Assembly: GCF_009602465.1 (NCBI RefSeq)
Contig: NZ_WBKP01000008.1
Span: forward strand, 1 to 64,000
DNA: 64,000 nucleotides
Direction: 5' to 3'
From: Cumulibacter manganitolerans
Lineage (GTDB): Bacteria; Actinomycetota; Actinomycetes; Mycobacteriales; Antricoccaceae
A program made the translations under genes and the position numbers. This document shows positions 1 to 8,796 of the stretch, in pieces; positions within the stretch are counted from its first letter, which is position 1, and every line of letters starts with the position of its first letter. The notes beneath the pieces were generated by a model, which had not been told where the DNA came from, searched no databases, and saw only the letters and a program-made list of their open reading frames with translations.

Positions 1-165
1 CCCGATAATGCTTCTGGCCCATACGCCAGCCCCTCCAGATCGACAACATGTCTCACCAGAGGCTGGCGCATAGGGACGTCGCCCGAAGTCGCAACAACAC
101 AACGGGTGGCACGCGTCGGGGAGCCGAAACCGAATCGGGTTCGGTGCGCCCGGTATGCTCGCCGG
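1..165. promoter_or_regulatory. Upstream region of the TetR gene, with inverted repeat and half of a dispersed element
   Basis: No gene is evident here. An imperfect inverted repeat pairs ATACGCCAGCC (21-31) with GGCTGGCGCAT (61-71), one mismatch. Bases 77-105 closely match the right half of the hairpin at 15632-15693, sharing GTCGCCCGAAG and CAACAACACAAC. A -10-like TATGCT at 154-159 lies six bases before the GTG at 166. The function of the repeats is unknown. Confidence 0.45.
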
Positions 166-783
166 GTGGCTATCCCCGCAGTCGGCGCGACGTCCGACCA
201 GACCCGCGGCGGCGGCGCCCGAGCCGCCGCGATGCGCGCATCGCTGCTCGACGCCGCCCGCGAGGTGTTCGTGGGGGTCGGCTACATCGACGCCTCGGTG
301 ACGTCGATCGTCGAGCGGGCCAGCGCGTCGGTGGGCAGCCTCTACCACCACTTCGGCGGCAAGCCCGACGTCTTCATCGCGCTCTACCAGGAGTACGAGG
401 CGCGCTGCTCGCACGCCGCGGCGCTCGCCGTGGCGACCGCCCGGGAGGCCGGCGAGTCGGACCCGGTCTCCCTCTTCGTCCGCGGCGCCCGCGGCTACCT
501 GGAGCAGACCCGGGCGGACGCCGATCTCACGGCACTGTTCCTGGGCGGCGACGGTCCGCCCGGATTCAACGCGCTCCGCCGGCGGGCGGCCGCGGAGTGG
601 GTGCGCCAGAACGGCCGGCTGATCCGCGCCGACGAGCGCCGCAACGGCGAGGCGCTGGTGCGGGTGCTCACGACGGTGACGGGCTCGGCCGGCCGCGAGG
701 TTGCCGCGGCGGAGAGTGACGAGCACGCCGCCGAGCTGGTCGACGATTTCTGCGCGCTGATCGGCCGCGTGGCCGCCGAGTAG
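166..783 (+). CDS. TetR/AcrR family transcriptional regulator
   Basis: Predicted one-domain DNA-binding repressor of 205 residues. The helix-turn-helix lies near residues 25-70, with the family signature SVGSLYHHFGGK followed by a tyrosine-rich helix. The C-terminal ligand domain is helical and gives no hint of ligand. The GTG at 166 is preferred over an in-frame GTG at 106, because TATGCT ends six bases before it (leaderless pattern) and the extra 20 residues would be basic and unlike the family. The methyltransferase-purU pair follows 45 bp downstream on the same strand and may be a target, but no operator was identified there. Confidence 0.85.
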   Translation: MAIPAVGATSDQTRGGGARAAAMRASLLDAAREVFVGVGYIDASVTSIVERASASVGSLYHHFGGKPDVFIALYQEYEARCSHAAALAVATAREAGESDPVSLFVRGARGYLEQTRADADLTALFLGGDGPPGFNALRRRAAAEWVRQNGRLIRADERRNGEALVRVLTTVTGSAGREVAAAESDEHAAELVDDFCALIGRVAAE

Positions 784-828
784 CGAACCGGCAGCAACAC
801 CCGCGCGTCCGGCTGCGAGAATCGAGCC

Positions 829-1452
829 ATGACCGCGCCCCGGAGCCGCTTCGACATCACCCGCCCGGCGGGCGAGCGGCTGGAGGCGTACGTCGCGAAG
901 TTCACCGCGAAGTACGAGGCAGGAGCGGACGTCGCCGGAGAGGCCCGGTTCATCGACGCCCTCGCCGACCGCGGGAGTGCGATTCTGGACGGCGGGTGCG
1001 GCACCGGCCGGACGGGCGCGGCCCTCACGCAGGCGGGCCACCGGGTGCTGGGTGTCGACCGCAGCCCCCGGCTCGTCGAGGTCGCCCGGCAGTACTTCCC
1101 GCACGCGCGGTACGCGGTACGCGACCTGCTCGAGGTGTCGTCCGTCGACCTGGTGGACGCCGGCCTCCCGCCGCGGGCCGACGTCATCGTGCTCGCGGGC
1201 AACGTGATGCCCTGTCTGGCCGGCGGTACCGAGCGGCAGGTGCTGGAGAACCTCCGGTCGCTGCTGGCAGTCGGGGGCCGGCTGGTGCTGGGCTTCCGCA
1301 CCGACCGGGAGTACACCGTCGCGGACCTCCACCGGCACCAGAAGGAGCTGGGCCTGCGCGAGCTGCACCGCTTCAGCGACTGGCAGCTGGGCAGCTGGCG
1401 GGAGGACGCGGCGTGGATAGTCAGCGTGATGACCTACGAAGGAACGGAATGA
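829..1452 (+). CDS. Class I SAM-dependent methyltransferase
   Basis: Small Rossmann-fold methyltransferase of 207 residues. The SAM-binding glycine motif DGGCGTGRTG is near residue 54, and an acidic residue after the second strand (GVDRS) would bind the SAM ribose. The substrate is not apparent; the family includes small-molecule methylases of the Methyltransf_25 type. The stop overlaps the next gene as ATGA, so translation is probably coupled to purU. That suggests a link to one-carbon metabolism, but this is inference from position only. A GAGAAT box six bases before the ATG suggests a leaderless start. Confidence 0.8.
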   Translation: MTAPRSRFDITRPAGERLEAYVAKFTAKYEAGADVAGEARFIDALADRGSAILDGGCGTGRTGAALTQAGHRVLGVDRSPRLVEVARQYFPHARYAVRDLLEVSSVDLVDAGLPPRADVIVLAGNVMPCLAGGTERQVLENLRSLLAVGGRLVLGFRTDREYTVADLHRHQKELGLRELHRFSDWQLGSWREDAAWIVSVMTYEGTE

Positions 1453-2318
1453 CCGACGCGAAGCCCGAGTACCTCGTCACCCTCCAGTGCCCCGACCGGC
1501 CCGGCATCGTCCGCGCGCTGACCGACTTCCTGTTCCAGCAGGGCGCCAACATTCTCGACCTGCAGCAGCACTCCGACCGGATCACCGGCCGGTTCTTCGC
1601 GCGGGTGCACACCGAGTTCGTCGGGCCCGTACCCGGCCTCGACGCCATCCGCCGGGACTTCGCCGGGGTCGCCGGGGAGTTCGCGATGCAGTGGCAGATC
1701 GTGGACGTCACCCGGCCGATGAAGACCCTGGTGCTGGTCAGCAAGATCGCGCACTGCCTCAACGACCTGCTGTTCCGGTTCAAGCACGGATCGCTAGGCA
1801 TCGACATACCGGTCGTCGTGTCCAACCACCCGGACCTGCGCGAGATGGTCGAGTCGTACGGCGTCCGCTTCGAGCACGTCCCGGTGATCAGGGACACCAA
1901 GGCCGGGGCCGAGGCGCGGATGTTCGAGCTGATCGACGAGTACGAGGTCGACCTGGTCGTCCTCGCCCGCTATATGCAGATCCTGTCGGCGGACGCGTGC
2001 GCGCGGCTGGCCGGGCGGGCCATCAACATCCACCACTCGTTCCTGCCGTCTTTCAAGGGCGCCAAGCCCTACCATCAGGCGCACGACCGCGGCGTGAAGA
2101 TCATCGGAGCCACCGCGCACTACGTCAGCGACGTGCTCGACGAGGGTCCGATCATCGAGCAGGACATCGCGCGGGCGTCACACACGATGACTCCCGAGGG
2201 GCTGGTCAGCGTCGGGCGGGACGTCGAGACGCAGGTGCTGGCCCGCGCCGTGAAGTGGCACAGCGAACGCCGGGTGTTCCTCAACGACCACCGGACAGTC
2301 GTCTTCTCAGACCGCTGA
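1449..2318 (+). CDS. purU: Formyltetrahydrofolate deformylase
   Basis: Hydrolyses 10-formyltetrahydrofolate to formate and tetrahydrofolate, balancing the one-carbon pool and supplying formate for PurT-type purine synthesis. The 289 residues hold an N-terminal ACT domain (about 8-85, opening VTLQCPDRPGIV) and a C-terminal formyltransferase-like domain. Catalytic residues are in NIHHSFLPSFKG and in the aspartate of HYVSDVLDEGPIIEQD, as in GART and PurU. Length is typical. The ATG at 1449 overlaps the upstream methyltransferase stop by 4 bp. The 3' end overlaps the convergent FkbM-like gene by 38 bp. Confidence 0.95.
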   Translation: MTDAKPEYLVTLQCPDRPGIVRALTDFLFQQGANILDLQQHSDRITGRFFARVHTEFVGPVPGLDAIRRDFAGVAGEFAMQWQIVDVTRPMKTLVLVSKIAHCLNDLLFRFKHGSLGIDIPVVVSNHPDLREMVESYGVRFEHVPVIRDTKAGAEARMFELIDEYEVDLVVLARYMQILSADACARLAGRAINIHHSFLPSFKGAKPYHQAHDRGVKIIGATAHYVSDVLDEGPIIEQDIARASHTMTPEGLVSVGRDVETQVLARAVKWHSERRVFLNDHRTVVFSDR

Positions 2319-3300
2319 GCCGGCCGCGGCCCGATGCCGGCGGCTGCTCCCCGGCGGCGGGTGGCCGGGCCGCGCCGACCGACGGCTGGTTCGCGCCGGC
2401 CGACGGCTGGTCCGCGCCGGCCGACGGCTGCTGGGTCGCGCCGTCGGACCAGGTGCCGTCGACGTCGTCGATGTCGGCGTGCAGGTGGTGGGTCATGTAG
2501 TTGCCCTGGTACTCGGCGGCCGCGAGCACCCGCGGGTCGCGCGCGAAGTCGTTGCGCGCGAAGACGACGTTGAACTGGTTCTCGTACTCGATGTCGCGGG
2601 CGATCGGCTGGAACCCCTCGGCGAGGAAGTGCTCGAGGACGTCGAGCGAGAGCCACTGGCCCCGCCAGATCGGCTTCTCCTCCACCTCGATCTTCACCAC
2701 CGTGCAGGACCGGAAGAAGCCGGCCCCGCCGCCGAGCACGGCCCCGGACGCGCCTTCGACGTCCACCCACGCGCACGTGGGGACGGTGAGCTCGTCGGCG
2801 AAGAACGCGTCCAGCGAGGTCGCCGGCACGGCGACCTTCTCGTACGTGGTGTCCTCGGCGGTGCGCAGCAGCAGCGAGCTGTTCCCGGTCACCTCACGCA
2901 GCTGCTCACCGGCGACCTCGCGGCGCAGGTGGAAGGTCAGCTCGGTGGGGCCGTCGGCCACGGCCATGTGCAGGTACTCGATCGGGACGTCGTCCGCGAT
3001 CTCGCCGCGGTAGCGCGCATGGTTGTGCGGGTTGGCCTCGAACGCGACCACCCGCGCCCGCGGCAGCGTGCGACGCGCCCGCCGGGACGCCTCGGCCTTG
3101 TACGCGCCGATCTCGACGAACCGGGCCGGCTCGGCGATCTCCACGAGACGGAAGAAGAACTCGTCGAGGTGGGCGGCGGAGCGCGACCGGCCCCCGTACA
3201 TGTTCGAGTAGCTCGCCACCTGACCGCGAAGCTGCTGGTCGTACAGGCGGGCGAGCGCCGCGATCCAGGGGTCGGTCGGCCGGCGCGCGTCGGGTTCCAT
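2281..3300 (-). CDS. FkbM family methyltransferase with repeat-rich C-terminal tail
   Basis: Putative SAM-dependent O-methyltransferase of the FkbM family, 339 residues. The SAM pocket is visible as FVEIGAYKAE near residue 65 and VVAFEANPHNHARYRG. The later motif CAWVDVEGASGAVLGG is typical of FkbM (the WVDVEG acidic strand). The last 55 residues are low-complexity tandem units (about 7 residues, PSAGADQ-like) and then an Arg/Gly-rich end. The ATG at 3300 is chosen because TACAGT lies seven bases upstream; a longer reading frame to 3369 lacks support. The substrate is unknown. The tail is encoded by a 21-nt repeat at 2379-2445. Confidence 0.78.
   Translation of the reverse strand: MEPDARRPTDPWIAALARLYDQQLRGQVASYSNMYGGRSRSAAHLDEFFFRLVEIAEPARFVEIGAYKAEASRRARRTLPRARVVAFEANPHNHARYRGEIADDVPIEYLHMAVADGPTELTFHLRREVAGEQLREVTGNSSLLLRTAEDTTYEKVAVPATSLDAFFADELTVPTCAWVDVEGASGAVLGGGAGFFRSCTVVKIEVEEKPIWRGQWLSLDVLEHFLAEGFQPIARDIEYENQFNVVFARNDFARDPRVLAAAEYQGNYMTHHLHADIDDVDGTWSDGATQQPSAGADQPSAGANQPSVGAARPPAAGEQPPASGRGRLSGLRRRLSGGR
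2379..2445 (-). repeat. 21-nt tandem repeat inside the FkbM-like gene
   Basis: Three degenerate copies of a 21-nt unit (consensus CCGACGGCTGGTNCGCGCCG) lie head to tail and in frame, giving seven-residue repeats in the C-terminal tail. The unit length preserves the frame, so copy number could change without disrupting the gene. Confidence 0.7.
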
Positions 3301-3439
3301 GACGTCGACTGTACGGAACGGCCGGCGGCGAGCCGGGCAGCGACCGGCCGTGGCTGTGGTCGGGCACACTGCGACCTCGGCCGCACCGGCGCCCCTCGAA
3401 ACCGGACGCTAACGGGCCCGCGACTACCGTGGTCGATCA

Positions 3440-4261
3440 GTGCTGAACCCCCGCAGACTGGAACCGGATCTCGTGACTGACTCGACGCTGCCGACCGCGG
3501 CGATCGGCCGCGGCGTCGTCGCGCCGCGCATCTCCCGCCTCGCCGCCTGGCGCAGCCGGCCCCCGTGGTCGGGCGCCGTCCCGCGCACCGTCGCGGTGCT
3601 GGTCGCACTGCTGGGGCTGAACCTCGCCGCGCACACCACCGGGCTGCCGGCCGCGGTCGTCATCCCGGTCGGCGCGGCGGTGCTCGCCGTGCTGGCGTGG
3701 GCGAGCGGCCTGCGCATCCGGTCGCTCGGGCTGCACCACCACCACCTCCGGCACGGCCTGAAGGTGGGGCTGCTCAGCGCGGCCGCGGTGGCCGCGGTGC
3801 TCGCCGTCGCGCTGTTGATTCCGCAGACGGCGCAGTTCTTCCACGACACGCGCTACGCCAGCCTGTCCGAGGTGGCCACGGCGGTACTCGTCATGATCCC
3901 GCTGACCACCGTGCTGCCGGAGGAGCTCGCCTTCCGCGGCGTGCTCGACGGAGCCCTGCAGCAGCACCTGGGCCGGACCGGGTCGTACGCCGTCGGAGCG
4001 CTCGCGTTCGGCGCCTGGCACGTGCTGACCACCGGGGCCCTGACCCGCGGCAACAGCGGGCTCGGCGGCATCGTGGGGTCGGGACTCACCGGTCAGCTGC
4101 TGAGCATCGGCGGGGTCGTCGCGGCGACCTCGGCCGCGGGCGTCGCGCTGATCTGGCTGCGTCGCCATACCGGCTCCTTGCTCGCACCCATCGGGCTGCA
4201 CTGGGCGATCAACGGGCTGGCCGCCATCGCCACCCGCATCGCGACCCACCCGCCGTTCTGA
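3440..4261 (+). CDS. CPBP family intramembrane metalloprotease
   Basis: Membrane protein of 273 residues of the CPBP (CAAX protease and bacteriocin-processing, Abi) family. Several hydrophobic helices span residues 45-270. The glutamate pair with arginine (E161, E162, R166 in LPEELAFRG), the FGAWH histidine (H194) and a third histidine in GLHWAIN are the family's metal-binding residues. Its substrate is unknown. A TACCGT box nine bases before the GTG at 3440 fits a nearly leaderless start; an in-frame GTG at 3473 is an alternative that removes 11 residues. It converges with the hydrolase gene at 4272. Confidence 0.88.
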   Translation: MLNPRRLEPDLVTDSTLPTAAIGRGVVAPRISRLAAWRSRPPWSGAVPRTVAVLVALLGLNLAAHTTGLPAAVVIPVGAAVLAVLAWASGLRIRSLGLHHHHLRHGLKVGLLSAAAVAAVLAVALLIPQTAQFFHDTRYASLSEVATAVLVMIPLTTVLPEELAFRGVLDGALQQHLGRTGSYAVGALAFGAWHVLTTGALTRGNSGLGGIVGSGLTGQLLSIGGVVAATSAAGVALIWLRRHTGSLLAPIGLHWAINGLAAIATRIATHPPF

Positions 4262-4271
4262 GCCGGTCCGC

Positions 4272-6017
4272 TCAGCCGCGGGTGCCGGCACGGATCGCCG
4301 CGACGATCGAGGAGTAGTCGGTCTTCGGGTCGCGGCCCAGGACGCCCGCCCACGCCGGTACCAGCTCGTCCTGGTAGACGTGCCCGTGCCCGACGCTGAC
4401 GTCGGTCGCCACCGTCATGTCGGCGCTGACCTGCAGCAGCGTCGCGATCGGCATCCACCCCAGCTTTCCGGTGACGTCCCGCCCCCCGGGCTCGTTCACC
4501 CAGTCCGGCGTCCGGAACATCAGGTCCATGCTCCACCACACGACCGGGTCGGAGGGGTGCTGCAGGTACACGACCCTCGGCGCCTGCCAGTCGCCTAGCG
4601 GGCGCCCGTACTGGTCGGCGCTGAGCTCGGCCTGGTCGGCGGCGAACCGGAAGTGCCGGCCGTTGTCCACCACCGGGTTGACCTCCGTCGATCCCGGGGT
4701 GCGGTCGGCCGTGAGCGTCTTGTGCAGCGGCGTGAACGCCGGCGTGCCGCTCCACACTGCGCCGTCCACTCCGGCGAGCAGGTCGGTGGGTGACCCGAAG
4801 GCCGCGTTGCCGCCGTAGGCGCCCAGCGACTCGCCACCGACGTACAGCCGCGGACGGTTCTGCTCCGGCAGCGCGTCGATGCGGTTGCGCACCGCCTGGT
4901 ACAGCAGCCGGCCGGCCGTGCGCGGCGTCTCGGTGTCGGTCAGCAGCGCCAGCGCGGACGGGAACGTCGAGTACTGCATCGCCGCGATCGCGGTGTCGCC
5001 GCCGCCGAGGTACTCGAAGGCCGAGGCGTGCCATTCGTTGACCCAGCCGGTGCCGGTCGTGGTGTAGAGCAGGATGGCCGGCCGGGAGAAGGCGCCGGTG
5101 CGGTCGAGCTCGCCGACCACCGCAGTGACGGCCTGCTGCAGCGACCGGTCGCGGATGCCGGCGTACACCCGGATCGGCTCGACGGCCGGCGCCCCGGTCG
5201 CCCGGGAGATCTCCGCGGCGGTCGGGCCGTCCGCGACGAACTGGGCGCCCGCGGACCCGAGCGACTCCCACGACTCGCTCGAGCCCGGTCCGCCGCTGCG
5301 CAACGGCGACGTCGGGCGGCGCACGCCGTCGGGCGCCCGGGCGTTGCTGGCCAGCGAGGTGCGCTCGGCGACCTGCAGGATGTTGGCCAGCAGCAGCCGG
5401 TCGACGAGGACGCCGACGAGGACGACCACGATGAGCGTCGCCGCGATGTGCGACAGGGCCGCCGGCAGCACCCGCCGGCCGATCTGGTCGACCCGCGCCA
5501 CCATCCAGTGGATTCCGCGGTAGGTGAGCAGCAGGCTCCCGAACACCAGCGTCGTCACGAGCAGGCTGCCGATGACGTAGCCGCGGTCGGGCGCGGGCGC
5601 GCCGACGAGCCGCGCGCTGTCGCGTTGCCAGCGCAGGCTGATGATCTGCGCGCTGATGTACACCACCACCACGCCGACCATCCAGCCGATCGTGATCGCG
5701 TGGCGGACCCGCGCGCGGACGGAGTACCGGAACCGGGCCCACCGCGCGAGCTTCTGCAGGAGCCAGCCGATGAGGACGCCGACGGGATAGAACGCGGTGA
5801 GCACGATGCCGCTGATGACGCCCTGGATCGGCCACGGCCGCGGCAGCAGCGACGGGGACAGCGACGCCAGGAGGCCCAGGAGCGCGGTGACGGTACCGGT
5901 CGTGGACAGCCCGCGCAGCCGGGTCGCCCGCAGCGCGACCAGGTAGTCGCCGGCCCGGGCGGCCCGGCTGCGCGGGGGCCCGACGGGCCCGGGTCGCTCA
6001 GTGGTCTCGACAGTCAT
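4272..6017 (-). CDS. Alpha/beta-hydrolase-9 family membrane protein
   Basis: 581-residue protein with about five N-terminal membrane segments (residues 35-190) and a cytoplasmic or extracytoplasmic hydrolase domain. This is the arrangement of the Abhydrolase_9_N / Abhydrolase_9 families found in actinobacteria. The nucleophile elbow is GGESLGAYGG (near residue 395), with a conserved WSGTPAFTPLHK stretch after it and VSVGHGHVYQDELVPAW near the end, probably supplying the histidine. The substrate is unknown. A CAGACT box seven bases before the ATG suggests a leaderless transcript. Confidence 0.82.
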   Translation of the reverse strand: MTVETTERPGPVGPPRSRAARAGDYLVALRATRLRGLSTTGTVTALLGLLASLSPSLLPRPWPIQGVISGIVLTAFYPVGVLIGWLLQKLARWARFRYSVRARVRHAITIGWMVGVVVVYISAQIISLRWQRDSARLVGAPAPDRGYVIGSLLVTTLVFGSLLLTYRGIHWMVARVDQIGRRVLPAALSHIAATLIVVVLVGVLVDRLLLANILQVAERTSLASNARAPDGVRRPTSPLRSGGPGSSESWESLGSAGAQFVADGPTAAEISRATGAPAVEPIRVYAGIRDRSLQQAVTAVVGELDRTGAFSRPAILLYTTTGTGWVNEWHASAFEYLGGGDTAIAAMQYSTFPSALALLTDTETPRTAGRLLYQAVRNRIDALPEQNRPRLYVGGESLGAYGGNAAFGSPTDLLAGVDGAVWSGTPAFTPLHKTLTADRTPGSTEVNPVVDNGRHFRFAADQAELSADQYGRPLGDWQAPRVVYLQHPSDPVVWWSMDLMFRTPDWVNEPGGRDVTGKLGWMPIATLLQVSADMTVATDVSVGHGHVYQDELVPAWAGVLGRDPKTDYSSIVAAIRAGTRG

Positions 6018-6074
6018 CCGACTCAGTCTGCGCCTCGGCAGAGGCCACGATCAATCGGCGTCGAGGGGGCTCCC

Positions 6075-7700
6075 TCAGCCCTGGTGCGGGTAGCGGATCG
6101 CGGTCGGCGGGACGAAGGTCTGCTTGATCGCCCGCGCCGACACCCACCGCTGCAGGTTGATCGGAGAGCCGGCCTTGTCGTTGGTGCCCGAGGCACGCGA
6201 CCCGCCGAACGGCTGCTGTCCGACGACCGCGCCGGTCGGCTTGTCGTTGATGTAGAAGTTGCCGGCGGCGTTGCGCAGCACCGCCCGGGCGGTCGCGATC
6301 GCCCGGGCGTCCCGGGCCAGCACCGCGCCGGTCAGCGCGTACGCCGCCGTCCGGTCGACCAGCCCCAGCGTCTTCTCGTAGTCGCGGTCGGCGTACACGT
6401 ACACGCTGAGGATCGGGCCGAAGTACTCGGTCCGGAACATCTCGTCCTCCGGGTCCTCGCCGACCAGCACCGTGGGGCGCACGAAGTAGCCTTCGCTGTC
6501 GTCATAGTCGCCACCGGCGAGCACGCTGACGCCCGGGGTGGCCCGCGCGCGGTCGATCGCGGCCCGATGCTTGGCGAACGCCGCCGCGTCGATGACCGGT
6601 CCGGTGAAGTTGCTGAAGTCCAGCGGGCTGCCGACCGGCAGCGCATCGGTCTCCGCCGCGAGCCGCTTCTCGAGCCGTCGCCACAGCGATCGCGGCAGGT
6701 AGGCGCGGGAGGCCGCCGAGCACTTCTGCCCCGAGTACTCGAACGCGCCGCGCACCAGGGCCGTCAGCACGGCGTCCGGGTCGGCGGACGCGTGCGCGAC
6801 CACGAAGTCCTTGCCGCCGGTCTCGCCGACCAGGCGGGGATAGCCCCGGTACCCGCCGATCCGCGACCCGACCTCGCCCCACAGCCCCTGGAAGGTCCTC
6901 GTCGACCCGGTGAAGTGGACGCCGGCGAGGTGCTCGCTCGCGAGGGCCGCCTTCGAGACCTCCGCGCCGTGCCCCGGGAGCATGTTGATCACGCCGTCCG
7001 GCAGGCCGGCCGCCTGCAGCAGCTGCATGGTGAGCGACGCGGCCAGCTGCTGGGTCATCGACGGCTTCCACAGCACCACGTTGCCCATCAGCGCGGGAGC
7101 GGTCGGCAGATTCCCGCCGATCGAGGTGAAGTTGAACGGCGTGATCGCGTAGACGAAGCCCTCCAGCGGCCGGTACTCGAGGCTGTTCCACACGCCGGGC
7201 GCGTGCGCCGGCGGCTGCTCGGCGTAGATCTGCCGCGCGTACGCGACGTTGAACCGCCAGAAGTCGATCAGCTCGCAGGCGGCGTCGATCTCGGCCTGGT
7301 AGCAGCTCTTGCCCTGGCCCAGCATCGTGGCCGCGTTCATCCGCATCCGCCACGGCCCGGCCAGCAGGTCGGCCGCACGCAGGAACACGCCGGCGCGGTC
7401 GTCGAAGGACATCGCCGCCCACTCGGGCGCCGCCGCGAGCGCTGCGTCGACGGCGTCCTGCCCGTCCTGCGCCGTGGCCTGCGCGGAGACCGCGAGGACG
7501 CGGCGGTGGTCGTGCGGAGCGGCCACCGTGAACCCCTGCCCGCGGCCCATGACCTCCTTGCCGCCGATGACCGCGGGCAGCTCGACCCCGTCGTCGTGCG
7601 CGTCGAGCGCCGCCTGCAGGTCGCTGCGGTCGGCGGAGCCGGGCTCGTACGTCCGGACCGGTTCGTTCACCGGCGGCGGCGGTGTGGTGATGGCGTTCAT
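6075..7700 (-). CDS. pruA: 1-pyrroline-5-carboxylate (L-glutamate gamma-semialdehyde) dehydrogenase
   Basis: Second step of proline breakdown: oxidises glutamate gamma-semialdehyde to glutamate with NAD+. The 541-residue aldehyde dehydrogenase has the catalytic cysteine C327 in YSGQKCSAASRAY, the GETGGKDF glutamate motif, ITPFNFTSIGGNLPTAPAL for cofactor binding, and the P5CDH-type end INDKPTGAVVGQQPFGG. Length fits stand-alone P5C dehydrogenase, not a PutA fusion. It lies 61 bp downstream of proline dehydrogenase on the same strand, so the two form a catabolic operon. A GAGGGGAG ribosome site precedes the ATG. Confidence 0.95.
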   Translation of the reverse strand: MNAITTPPPPVNEPVRTYEPGSADRSDLQAALDAHDDGVELPAVIGGKEVMGRGQGFTVAAPHDHRRVLAVSAQATAQDGQDAVDAALAAAPEWAAMSFDDRAGVFLRAADLLAGPWRMRMNAATMLGQGKSCYQAEIDAACELIDFWRFNVAYARQIYAEQPPAHAPGVWNSLEYRPLEGFVYAITPFNFTSIGGNLPTAPALMGNVVLWKPSMTQQLAASLTMQLLQAAGLPDGVINMLPGHGAEVSKAALASEHLAGVHFTGSTRTFQGLWGEVGSRIGGYRGYPRLVGETGGKDFVVAHASADPDAVLTALVRGAFEYSGQKCSAASRAYLPRSLWRRLEKRLAAETDALPVGSPLDFSNFTGPVIDAAAFAKHRAAIDRARATPGVSVLAGGDYDDSEGYFVRPTVLVGEDPEDEMFRTEYFGPILSVYVYADRDYEKTLGLVDRTAAYALTGAVLARDARAIATARAVLRNAAGNFYINDKPTGAVVGQQPFGGSRASGTNDKAGSPINLQRWVSARAIKQTFVPPTAIRYPHQG

Positions 7701-7761
7701 CAGTGGCTCCCCTCGAGGTGGCGGACGTGGCGCGGCGGCGCGGGTGTGCCGCCCCAGCGGC

Positions 7762-8691
7762 TCAGGTGCCGCCGGGGCGGAACGACCGTAGGAAGAAGGT
7801 CAGATTGGCCGGTCGCTCGGCCAGCCTGCGGGTGAAGTAGCCGTACCAGTCGTCGCCGAACGGCACGTAGGCGCGGACCCGATGCCCGAGGTCGGCGAGC
7901 CGGCGCTGCTCCGCGGAGCGGATGCCGTACAGCATCTGCAGCTCGAAGTCCCCGAGGCCCTTGCCGTGCCGGATCGCGAGGCTGAGCGCGTGCGTGATCA
8001 TCGCGGGGTCGTGGCTGCCCACCATCGGATACCCGTCGCCGGCGAACAGCCGCTCCAGGCCGGCGGCATACGCCGCGTCGACGGCGGAATCCTCGAGGGC
8101 CACCGAGGCGGGCTCGTCGTACGCGCCCTTCACCAGCCGCACCCGGGAGCCGCGACCGCACAGCTTGTCGAGGTCCTCCGGCGTACGGCGCAGCATCGCC
8201 TGGATCGCGACTCCCACGCTGGGGACGTCGGCGCGCAGCCGGCACAGCGCCGCCAGCGTGTGGTCGGTGGTGGTGTGGTCCTCCATGTCGAGAGTGACCA
8301 GGATGCCGGCGGCGGTCGCCGCCTGCGTGATCGTCCGTGCGCCGGCGAGGGCGAGGTCGTCGCTGACCGTCTGGCCGAGGGCCGACAGCTTGAGGCTGAT
8401 CTCGGTGCCGGTCGCCAGCCCGGCGGCGCGGAGGGCGTCGACCAGACGCAGCGCCACCGTCACGTTGGCGGTGACCTCGCGCCGGCCCACGACGTCCTCG
8501 CCGAGATGGTCGACGGTCGCGAGGATGCCCTGGGCGCGCAGCGCGGCGACGGCCCGGACGGCGTCGGCGACCGTCTCCCCGGCGACGAATCGCGCGACGA
8601 CACTCCGCGTCGCGGGCAGGGAGGTCAGGGCGGACTTGATCGCCGGCCGGCGGGCGGCCCACAGCATCGGCCGGCGCAGCGCGAATCCCAT
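7762..8691 (-). CDS. Proline dehydrogenase
   Basis: First step of proline breakdown: FAD-dependent oxidation of L-proline to 1-pyrroline-5-carboxylate, feeding electrons to the membrane quinone pool. 309 residues, matching monofunctional ProDH of Gram-positive bacteria. Visible motifs are the TIM-barrel strands TEISLKLSALGQ, LVTLDMEDHTTTD, VRLVKGAYDEP, and the end signature FELQMLYGIRS with RAYVPFGDDWYGYFTRRLAERP carrying the substrate-binding arginines. TAGTCT lies six bases before the ATG, so the operon probably starts leaderless. Confidence 0.94.
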   Translation of the reverse strand: MGFALRRPMLWAARRPAIKSALTSLPATRSVVARFVAGETVADAVRAVAALRAQGILATVDHLGEDVVGRREVTANVTVALRLVDALRAAGLATGTEISLKLSALGQTVSDDLALAGARTITQAATAAGILVTLDMEDHTTTDHTLAALCRLRADVPSVGVAIQAMLRRTPEDLDKLCGRGSRVRLVKGAYDEPASVALEDSAVDAAYAAGLERLFAGDGYPMVGSHDPAMITHALSLAIRHGKGLGDFELQMLYGIRSAEQRRLADLGHRVRAYVPFGDDWYGYFTRRLAERPANLTFFLRSFRPGGT

Positions 8692-8727
8692 AACGTGAGA
8701 CTAGCCGCTCGCTCAAGTCTTGCGCTG

Positions 8728-8778
8728 GCGGTGGCTTGTACCCCGCTATCGCGCCGATAGCGGGGTACAACCCACCGC
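8728..8778. terminator. 51-bp palindrome, probable terminator and dispersed element
   Basis: Near-perfect inverted repeat: arms of 24 nt with one mismatch around a 3-nt centre, core TTGTACCCCGCTATCG (8736-8751) and its complement (8755-8770). It lies 19 bp past the acyl-CoA dehydrogenase stop (minus strand) and 37 bp upstream of the proline dehydrogenase start. No T-tract follows. The arms are shared with the element at 42801-42851. Confidence 0.75.
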
Positions 8779-8796
8779 GAGAAGCGCCCGGGTGGG

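Noticed and set aside
3301-3369. N-terminal extension of the FkbM-like protein
   Set aside because: The extra residues are Arg/Pro-rich without family similarity, and a -10-like box lies just before the ATG at 3300.
5028-7835. Long plus-strand open frame opposite the hydrolase and pruA genes
   Set aside because: Antisense shadow of two well-supported genes. High GC leaves few stops in other frames. Its product is Arg/Gly/Asp-rich low-complexity sequence with no family features.
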